64,000 nt of DNA from Rosellinia necatrix (Eukaryota; Ascomycota; Sordariomycetes; Xylariales; Xylariaceae). The position numbers and the translations under genes are program-made. The stretch covers positions 4,650,001-4,714,000 of the forward strand of contig JAGYVD010000002.1 in assembly GCA_021209875.1 (NCBI GenBank), in the 5' to 3' direction. Shown here in pieces: positions 55,936 through 64,000 of this stretch (positions within the stretch are counted from its first letter, which is position 1; each line of letters opens with the position of its first letter). The notes under the pieces are model-generated. The model did no database searches, had not been told where the DNA came from, and saw nothing but the letters and a program-made list of their open reading frames with translations.

Positions 55936-58090
55936 TTAATCATCCCGAGGAAATGTGTTCCCTACTAGTGGTGCAGTCGACGGCCCTGCATCACTCATGA
56001 CAATATCTTGTCCACTAGGATCATCTTGCGCCGCAGGGTGGAGTTTGGCGAGGGCTGGCCGTCGGAAATCGGCCGACAAAGGACGACCCTGCGATGACTC
56101 AGCTAGCGGCTGAGGTAATGAGGTTGGCCGGTCGTAATAAGCATCCTCGGGCGGCGAAAACGACCATACCTGAGAGAATTAGACACGGTAAAACAAGTCA
56201 GAATAGTAATACATACCTCCATTGTGACTCGGCTTCCCCTGTTAGCCACAGCAACACACTTCTCATCCTCGAAGACAACCCTCCATACGGATTCAGCTGT
56301 GATAAGCTCCCGCACTAGATGTCCCGTCTTTACATCCCAGACCTTTACTCGCCCGTCACTGCCTCCGCTGACAACCCGAGTATCGTCAAACTGAAGGCTT
56401 GTGACACTGTTATCATGTGCGGCGAGCCGGTGGATGGGACACATTTTCTCGAGCGACCAGACCCTGACTGATCCATCGGATCCTCCTGTGACAAGAGTGT
56501 TTCCGCGCAGTTGCAATTGGCCTACCAGGGAGGTATGTCCCTGTAAGACGGCGATAGGTTCACTATGCAAACGAGTCAATAAAATCCCACTGGCACATAC
56601 AGATACCACCTAGTATGAGCGCTAGACTTAACTTACCCAGTATGAGCATCCCAAACTCGCACGCTGGTATCGAGACTGCCGGTTACAACTCTCTGGCCGT
56701 CAAATGCGATGGCATAAATCTGACTGAAGTGGCCGCTAAGGGTGTGTAAACATCTCCCCTCGGAAATACTCCAAATCTTGGCCGTAGCGTCATAGCTACC
56801 AGAGACAACAATATCTCCCTTGATTTCCAGGCACCTTACACTAGCCTGATGGCCAACCAAGACGTTTCTACATACACCTTGTCTAATATCCCACACTCTC
56901 AATGTGGTATCTCGGGAGCCGGAAATTGCCGTGTTCGCATCAGACATTTTAAGGCAGCGTACAGTTGATGTGTGACCGCGTAATGTGTGGAGGCATGTAC
57001 TGGGGGTTGATTAGCAGGTGATATATATCTCCGAGTCGCATTAGCCTTACCCGTTAGTCATATCCCAAACCCGCACATCCCGGTCACAGCCGCCGCTCAC
57101 AAGGATGTCTTCCCATGGTACCATGGCCCATACGCCCATAACGTGGCCCTGGAGGGTTCGAAGCGCATTTCCCGTTCGATCAAAAATGTGGATTTTTGCA
57201 TTGTCCAGTGCCACCACGATGTATTTCGGAGTTAGATGTAAGCTAGTAACGACTCTTCCATCCTGAGTAATAGTGCGGGATGCGTTGTGGCCACCAGTCT
57301 TCCAGGCCGACTCAACAAGGTACCTCTGCTTAAAGTGAGATTTGTACGACCGCAGTATAGGTCGGCCCCCTTCGCTTGAGGATCCGCCGAGACTTCTAGA
57401 GATGCTGTGGGATCCGGACGGGCCAGCTAATACACCCGGAAAGCTCTGGTTTGTATACTCAGGATCAGACAGAGGCAATGCGCCAGGCCGGCTTGTTGCA
57501 TATGTCGGTATGCCATATGAAACTTCCGAAAGACGGCGGCCATAATTGTGCTTGACACAAAGATTCTTCCAGGTTACATCATCGCTCAGTAAATCTCTCC
57601 ACCGTCTCGATACCTGAGAGGCTCGCGCTAAGACCTGAGGATCATCAATAAAAGACAAGATTCTCAGGCACAACTCATCCGGCAGACTAGTAAAGGGATC
57701 CTTTTTGAGCAACGGGCTGACAAACTGGTGTACAAAGCTCAGTTGTTGGGTTGTGCACATGTTCAGCAGGTCGGCCAGTACCCGATTCCGACGCGCGCCG
57801 GAAGACGCCCTGAAATAGTGACGGACGTGGGCTAGAAAGAAATCTTCGTCGTCGGTGGAATCGCTCCAGTCTAGTTGAGCATTGGCGGGGCCGGGAGAAG
57901 CAGCTGGCGTAGGGGGTGGGGGTGGGGAACCGGTAGGTTGCTGCTGGTCAAACTCGGGCGCTGGTGTACTCATGCTTGGGGTGGGTGGCCCTCTGGGTCT
58001 TGGTTGCGCCATCTTGTCCATTCTCTGGTTCACGATCATAGGGCCGCCAGCGCCTAGCATATTCAAACTCAAGTCATCGCGACAGTTCAT
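55936..58090 (-). CDS. F-box/WD40 protein, Cdc4/FWD-1-like SCF substrate receptor
   Basis: Substrate-recognition subunit of an SCF ubiquitin ligase. Exons: 58090-57051, 56999-56637, 56589-56217 and 56169-55936, separated by introns of 51, 47 and 47 nt; 669 aa. The N-terminus is Pro-rich (about 30-70) and is followed by a dimerisation-like helical segment (about 84-125). The F-box lies at about 131-178 (FTSLPDELCLRILSFIDD, VSRRWRDLLSDD). From about 290 there are eight WD40 blades, each ending in a WD-like pair: IHIFD, VRVWD, LRVWD, AKIWS, VRVWD, VRVWS, VKVWD, and MEVWSF completed across intron 3. The small last exon encodes a disordered tail (PPEDAYYDRPTSLPQP) ending FPRDD. F-box plus eight blades matches Cdc4/Fbw7 and Neurospora FWD-1. 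Which of the two is the true orthologue cannot be settled here. Confidence 0.9.
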
Positions 58091-60365
58091 GTTACTCCCC
58101 CCTCCGATCCGAGAAGCCAGGCGGTAAGAAGCCAGCCATGGTTGTCACCGGGTGTTCATGTGTCGGTTTCGATCATCCGCTATCCTTCGATGATGGGCTG
58201 ATGAATACAGGGTCGTCGAAGGTGATATGGTGTTCAAAAAGTCGCGGTCTGCGCGATATTAGCAACCCCCGATAATGAACCGACCAAATTCTGGGTTCGG
58301 ATATGGCTGGGTGCGTGCGTTGGTATTGGTATGTAGCACCACGAGGAACAACGGCTAATAGACACCATGCAAGGAGGCTTGTGAGACGAGACGTACTTGC
58401 ATACCAGGATACGGCTATTTGTGGCGAGTACAAGAACGACCTTGTGTAGCGTGTGCAGCGTGTGTAGCGCGGAGGCGACGATCCAGGAGAGAGGAGCCGT
58501 TCGGTGATTTTCCAAATAAGGTGTTGGGAATAGGCACCGGGATTGGACGGGGCTTGCAACAATAGCAGGACAAATGGATGAGGTACGGATGACGACGATG
58601 GGGGAACGAGCAGCGACAGCAGGTGTGATCAATCGCGAAAAGTGGTGCTAGAACATGGGCAGCATGGCATTGTCCTTGAGATGTTGAGTTGTTGGATGCG
58701 GGCAACTCGGGAACAACCAAGCCGTCTGAAGGAGAGCCGGCAGACGTAACGATGGTTTGTCAGTCGGGGCTCGGGGGGTCTGGATATTAGGAGGGTCCCC
58801 ACTCCCCAAGAACATTGACGGCGGCTAGCGACAACGAGAGGCGGTAGAGGGCAGAGTCGTCGGCGATGGCACCGCTTGCGTGTGTTCGATCACTGTCTGG
58901 ACAAGCCACCCGTGTATCCGCCTGGCGCGAGGTACTAATAAGAAAGAGGATGGATGAGGGGGAATGGCCGGCAGAGCAGGAGTGCGCAAGCCCGAATGCC
59001 AGAGTCAGAGTTGCCAGACAAGGCTTTTCGTTGCACGTTTCGAAGGAATGATGAGGGATGATGGATGGGGTCAAGGCGACACGGGGTCAACTGAGATGGC
59101 AATGGCTGGTGCTAAAGTTAGTAAGGATCGGCCAGTCACCAGAGCAGGGACTGGGTCGCCCGGCTGGAGCAGGCGAAGAAGGGGCAGGGACGAGATGCAA
59201 ATGGGCACGGTGCATTTACGGCCAGCAATACGGTACAATGGAGGAGCGACAATGGAGGAGGACCCTACGACCCGGCCTGAGATACGTACCTACGTCTCTG
59301 CAACCTCGAACACATGTCGCTAACGATTCTCGGGATGGCACAACCATGTGGGTACGGCGAGTAGTGTACGGCGGGGCGTGAGTTAGGTGTTGCTTCCCGC
59401 ATAGCCCACTATCTTGTGTGCTGTCATGTACACCATCCATTGTGTTGAAGTAAGTTACAGATAGTTATCGGCGCCACCACATCACGTCAACGCCGTTTAA
59501 CGGTTCGTCACTTACACATTACCGACAGCATACCAGAGAGGCGGCGTGGCAGGGAGCCAGGTGCTCCATCCTCTACCCGAACTCTGACCCGAAGACGGCT
59601 AAGGGACTCGGAGATTGGGTCAGTAAGTAGGTAGGTACACGTATTCCATCCGAGACTCTTGAAAGCGGAAACGCCGATCGGAGGGGAGGAGGGGAGGAGG
59701 TACTGGTAGCCTGTAGGCATAGCATTCTTCCCCAGCCCCAAGTTACAGCTGACATACATACCTACCGAGATGAAACAGACTCAGTAAACCAACCCAGTTA
59801 CCTCCAGCTCCTCTCGGCGTGATGCTGAGATGTCGGTACTGAAATGTCGTTATACCCCTGGGAGGAGCTGAGGATTTGGCATAAATTAAGCCTCTGGTGA
59901 CGGCGCCTCCGCTACTGAGACGAGCCCAGAAACGCATTTGTGTGTCATTTTGTGTGTCATTCTGAGGTCGTTTCTAAAATACGAAGTACTATACCAACTG
60001 ATGTGTCGAGGCGTGGCACACTACCTGCCTACTGCCTAACCTACCTACCTAGTACCTAACCTGCTATGTAAGTACTTAGGTTAGGTAGATAGTTTATCCT
60101 TCTTGCTACTCGAGAGTATCAGGTTACTCATCCATTCAGCTCCAACATTCATTCGAGATCCTTCTTCGCTGAAACAACGACGACTCGGGAAGACAAATGG
60201 TTGATAATAAATAGGTGGGATGGTTGATAAAGGAACAGTACCTAGACACCATCTCGACAAAAACAAGGAGTCATGCTGTCATAGATTTACGTAGCAGCTA
60301 GTTATCAAAACGCAAGAAAAAGAGCAGAGATGTCATAATATGAAACATAACATTAAAAAATATGG
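58091..60365. other. 2.3 kb intergenic region
   Basis: Promoter side of the F-box gene. Open frames of up to 132 aa on both strands (58173-59381) show no domain and overlap each other antisense. ACCT motifs appear near 59627-59635 and 60020-60090. The AT-rich end leads into the tRNA gene's 3' flank. No protein gene supported. Confidence 0.5.
60355..60360 (-). terminator. RNA polymerase III terminator of tRNA-Met
   Basis: A run of six T on the minus strand begins six bases past the tRNA discriminator base, the standard Pol III stop signal. Confidence 0.8.
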
Positions 60366-60467
60366 TGTCCTCGGTGAGGCTCGAACTCACGACCTTTGGA
60401 TAGCCCAGTCTGTGACTGGATCATACGAATATGAGACCAACGCTCTAGCCAACTGAGCCACGAAGAC
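60366..60467 (-). tRNA. tRNA-Met (CAT), elongator type, with intron
   Basis: Read on the minus strand. The acceptor stem GTCTTCG pairs with CGAGGAC (one G-T wobble), with discriminator A at 60366. The D arm is GCTC...GAGC. The anticodon arm is TTGGT-CTCATA, then an intron of 28 nt (60402-60429), then A-TCCAA. The variable loop is AGGTC and the T arm GTGAG-TTCGAGC-CTCAC. The anticodon CAT (60431-60433) is in the right position, and the intron sits after position 37 as in all eukaryotic tRNA introns. The T31/T39 mismatch and the overall sequence match elongator rather than initiator Met. CCA is not counted as encoded, although CACCA follows. Confidence 0.92.
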
Positions 60468-63400
60468 ATTATGTCATAGGTTGATGTCCGATAGCCGCGC
60501 AATTGGCTATCTGAAGTCAAGAGGCGGAACAATTTCTGCCGGGTAGGTCGCCTCGATGCTTGCCACCACACAATGATTAGGTAGCACCAAAATCCCCGAA
60601 CTGATCATAACGCCATACCATTGCAAAATTAGCAGTGGACTGCTATATTTATTCCCTATTACTACTGGTAAAACCTCGCCCCAAATGGGGTCCACCTCCG
60701 GGCATGCATGTCTTGCCTCTAAGACGAAATAGCTAGCTAGTTGTCGGTGTTTAACCGTTTCCGCCCCCACCTTCCCACCGATGGGTAAAAAGCTCACCAT
60801 CCCGCTAACTGGTGTGGGTACCTTACCTGAGGTCTTCGCAAATGTGCTGGATAAATCTTCGACATTGTTGGTCCAACACATCTTAGTCAGACAGTATATG
60901 GTTCTCTATGGTGTGGCATTCGACAAGGGGTCGAATTCGTTCAGCCGGGTATTTCGCTGCCAGTTGAAAGGTCTGGGGTTGCCCGGATAAGCCCCCGGAT
61001 CGGCCCGGTGTGGTGAATCTGTGCACGACAGAGTGTGCGCAAGACAGAGTGCGCAAGACAGAGTGCGCGAGACAGAGTGCGCGAGACAGAATTGTTCGAG
61101 GCTGTGAAGCCGGTGACGATGGTCACATACAAGTGCCGTGGCTGCGACATCTGGGGCATTTGGGAGATCACAACCCCCGGAGGTCCTCGACTCTCGAGTC
61201 AGACAAATACACCACCCCGGCAAATGACGACCGTTCTGACATCTTAAATACCACCATGCATGTATGCTGCGTGTTGGTCGGGCCACCACAAAGCTACCGG
61301 CCACTTTCGCCTCCACCTGCTTCGACGCAACAGTCCAGGCAGGTTGCTTATGCCGTCGCTTTCTTTTTCCTCGGGGGCGATATGGCAAGTTCCCTGTCGA
61401 GACAAATTCTGCAGGCTCCCGAGCCGAGGGGACATCGAAGTGGGAGCGTCGCATCGTCCCGCCATTCTCATCGCGCCTGTTTTACCGGCTCCTACAATCT
61501 AACCGTTAATTACCTGACATCATTATATATTAGTAAGCCCCCGTCATGCTGCTTATTGACAGGCACAGCACCTGATTATGTCGGCACCGAGCCCACGGTC
61601 GACTATCGGCCTCGATGCTGACCGTGTATCAATTCTGATGCTGCCACATTCGTCTGTGTGCCAGCTGCTGGTTATTTTCAGGAAGACCAATGCCCCTAGA
61701 ATCACCAGCCTCACTGTATGTATGATGTATCCAGCAAATGCCTCAATATCTGGTCAGTGTTTCGACGACTGGTTTGGGCATCGACGCTAGTCATCTCCTA
61801 TAAGAAAACATTGAAGAATAGAAATCCGAGCATTCAAATCATTAGATATAACGATACGGCAAAGCCCAACCATAATGGGTATTTTTGACACATTGAGACT
61901 TATATTGCCACGAAGTGTAAGCATGGGAATTACAAAAGGCCAGCTCAAGATCAGGCACCGCATTTCTAACAATATGGAGAACTCCCACAGGCAATCAGCT
62001 CACAATTGGTCTGAGGTCACTCGTTTTAGGCACCATTGAGGTATTCTTATTTAAACTAAATTACCGGTGTTGCCTAATCGAGGGACCTTGGTTCAGGTGG
62101 CTATACTAGGCCTGTCTCAATCATACGACGTTGGTATGTCTAAAGCGTATCCGATTCTATTTTCAGCTATGCACCATCTCTCTGCATGGCCGTCTCTCTG
62201 GGTTATCCGTTATCTTTTAGATGATACTGGGCACCTTCTCATGTTCCGAGGTATCACGATGGTAATGGCTTACTGTCTCCATTTGCGGAGCCGGTCCTCG
62301 CAATAGGCGGTGTCTGCTAGAAAAGCCTGCCTCGTGATTTAAGATAATTGAATGCCCATCTCGCAAAGAGTATAGTATAGTTGAGATTTCGTTTCCAACT
62401 GCGCTTAAGCTGACGAACCCCAATACTCGAGGAATACTTAAATTGCAATCGCCACACTTATACTGATGATAGATGTCTCACATCATGTCTAACTTAAGGA
62501 ACCATTTGAGGTATCATTGCCAATACTCATACTCTTACTGATCTTGCTGACTCTACAACAGATGCAGGTGATTATGAGAACTAAGAAGGTATGAAAAGGA
62601 ACGCTTATGGTAGTGGGGGAGCGGTATAATGAAATACGAGAAGTGATACGAGCATGGGATGTACAACTTATCTCTGGGAATATCAGTCCCTGAAGTAGCC
62701 CCCGGGTATCAGCCTTCCGATCGTATTTTTATCATTAAAATAATAAGGTAGCTTAAATTGACGAGACTGACACGATGGACGTCAGATATCAACTTCCCTA
62801 CGTTACTACGTGTTCTATCATTCTCAAGTTGCAGAAGCTCCCGCTAAGTACTTATTGATTCACATCCAGCGATTGGGGACGTGACACACCAGTATAAACC
62901 ACCTAGCCACGGGCGCAGCAACCAATCTCTACTTCTCTCTGCTTCATCTACATGTTGCAAGGCTCTACGCATATCGACGTACAAGGTAGATAAGTATTGT
63001 ATGGAACTACTCTTGCCATGAAATGTCCCTGGCGTTGTTGGTCCTATCAACCCCTATCCTAAGCCTCGCCGAATATAGCGGGCATAGAGAGAAGATATAA
63101 GGCACTTCAACCCTGCTAAGGCGTTGAGTATAATGCTAACTCTCAATGCGTCGAACGAGAGTGATGTAGTTTTGATAAAAGGTCTAACTACGTATACCAC
63201 ACCTAGGGCCGGTATTGCGCCATTAAATTGGTAACGACTGGGAGGAAAAATTAGGATTGAACAGTAAGCAGTGGTGAATGAGAGGAATAGTTGATAGGGA
63301 TTGATGATGTTGGTGATATGTTCGGCCTTCAATCATCTATACGAGGGCTTGGGGTATTCGCACGTTGTCCACTGAACAAACTGCAGTAAACCATTGGCAG

Positions 63401-63696
63401 AGAATAAACAATGTATATATCTGTCTTGGTGTCGTTGAACGGATGAGCTCGCCAGGGCAGACAGTGCAAACCGAGACGCCATGACCGCCTCACAAACATG
63501 GATAGACAAACAATTCCAAACATTCCAAGGCACCCGGCCGTAAACCGATTAGTATCGTTCTTTTCCTCGGGGCCACATCCCTAACGCCTTGCAATGCTAA
63601 GTGCTTCCTAATGCACGAGATGGACTACTGATTTTTGTTGAGGGCATTCAACCACGGAATGGCTTCGCACTCTAGCGGTAGCTGCTGGAAGATTTC
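60468..63696. other. 3.2 kb intergenic region
   Basis: No gene supported. A 14-bp tandem repeat lies at 61023-61092. The part from about 61500 to 63650 is AT-richer and broken into short frames, none recognisable (for example 62067-62306 plus, 63054-63332 minus). It could contain decayed mobile sequence, but no terminal repeats or catalytic motifs are visible. Confidence 0.5.
61023..61092. repeat. 14-bp tandem repeat (GCGCRAGACAGAGT)n
   Basis: Four clear copies of a 14-bp unit, differing by A/G at one site and with a final AAT, preceded by a degenerate fifth copy. Frames through it give CALCLAH-type repeat peptides on the minus strand, which are artefacts of the repeat. Confidence 0.8.
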
Positions 63697-64000
63697 CTAA
63701 ATGCGCCGAGCTACACCGTTTGTCGTCCTGGGCCTGGGCCGTTCGTCCCGCCTGCTCCCGCCCCTGTGTTTGCACGGTATGGCTTTCACGCGGCCGCGAA
63801 AGTCCGCTATCTCTTCTTCCCCGAGTATACGGTCATCTTCGCCGAGGTCGCTGGTTTCGCCGAAGAATTTGCGCGCTTGGGCTACCGGGTCCGGGGGCAC
63901 TACCCACATGCTCTCGCGCATACGTTTGTGCCGCTCGCGGTCCTCCTCGATGCGCTGTTCTATCTGCCGCTTCGTCGGCTTTATACTGACGCCGTTGCGC
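63697..64000 (-). CDS. C-terminal part of a protein resembling CTD-kinase subunit Ctk3 (5' part outside window)
   Basis: An open frame enters from the right edge and stops at 63699-63697, leaving about 100 codons. Visible sequence: KPTKRQIEQRIEEDRERHKR followed by MRESMWVVPP, then FFGETSDLGEDDRILGEEE and a basic tail ending GVARRI. The charged helix with IEEDRERHKR recalls the C-terminal domain of Ctk3, the gamma subunit of the kinase that phosphorylates the RNA polymerase II CTD. The N-terminal CID-like part would lie outside the window, so this is a tentative family guess. The short ATG frame at 63921 is internal, not the start. Confidence 0.5.
   Translation of the reverse strand, partial: RNGVSIKPTKRQIEQRIEEDRERHKRMRESMWVVPPDPVAQARKFFGETSDLGEDDRILGEEEIADFRGRVKAIPCKHRGGSRRDERPRPRTTNGVARRI

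Noticed and set aside
60906..61454. 182-aa minus-strand frame near the tRNA
   Set aside because: It contains the 14-bp tandem repeat translated as repeated LAH/SRT units, and I see no known domain.

Overview
The window looks like nuclear DNA of a filamentous ascomycete (Pezizomycotina, most likely a Sordariomycete). The evidence is short GT-AG introns of about 47-170 nt (one of 284 nt) with CTAAC/CTAAT-like branch sites, protein sequences typical of that group, an intron-bearing nuclear tRNA-Met, and intergenic DNA full of (ACCT)n/(AGGT)n motifs. No genus can be named from the sequence alone. Gene density is low: 15 protein genes (two cut by the window edges), one tRNA and one decayed kinase relic. 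The gaps between genes reach 7.2 kb.

Layout. 0-10 kb: 5' part of a DBP8-type DEAD-box helicase (minus), a long gap with a broken FunK1-type kinase relic, then the cell-wall-integrity MAP kinase kinase (plus) behind a long pyrimidine-rich leader. 10-20 kb: a J-domain protein and a RING+PHD finger protein (both minus), then a 4.7 kb gap. 19.5-29 kb: a saccharopine-dehydrogenase-like oxidoreductase, an Rmd1/DUF155 membrane protein, an HMG-box protein (minus), and chaperonin subunit CCT8 divergent from it. 28.8-36 kb: gene desert. 36-51 kb (all plus): a flavin monooxygenase, a large RING-PH-VWA scaffold of the Far1/Ste5 type, and an MFS siderophore-iron transporter with a perfect iron-GATA-factor site upstream. 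51-58 kb: a Utp16/Bud21-like nucleolar protein (minus), a probable mitochondrial helical-repeat protein (plus) and a Cdc4/FWD-1-like F-box WD40 protein (minus). 58-64 kb: mostly gap, with tRNA-Met(CAT) and the 3' end of a gene resembling the CTD-kinase subunit Ctk3.

The genes are mostly housekeeping or signalling (ribosome biogenesis, splicing/chaperone, chromatin, SCF ubiquitin ligase, MAPK cascades) plus a few accessory functions (FMO, siderophore uptake). They do not form an operon-like or biosynthetic cluster. Two encode parts of related MAPK biology (the CWI MAPKK and the Far1-like scaffold), but they lie 33 kb apart and I see no physical linkage logic.

I did not find a clear undescribed system. 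The observations most worth checking are: (1) three genes whose reading frames each need one base changed in a homopolymer run, which points to assembly errors or recent decay; (2) an exact ATCTGATAA iron-regulatory site upstream of the siderophore transporter; (3) a Far1-like scaffold whose VWA metal site is degenerate; (4) a RING finger split by an 84-residue insert, next to a stop-free intron that would add five cysteines if retained; (5) an (ACCT)n repeat family, some copies of which form foldback inverted repeats. All exon coordinates were derived by hand from splice motifs and reading-frame continuity.
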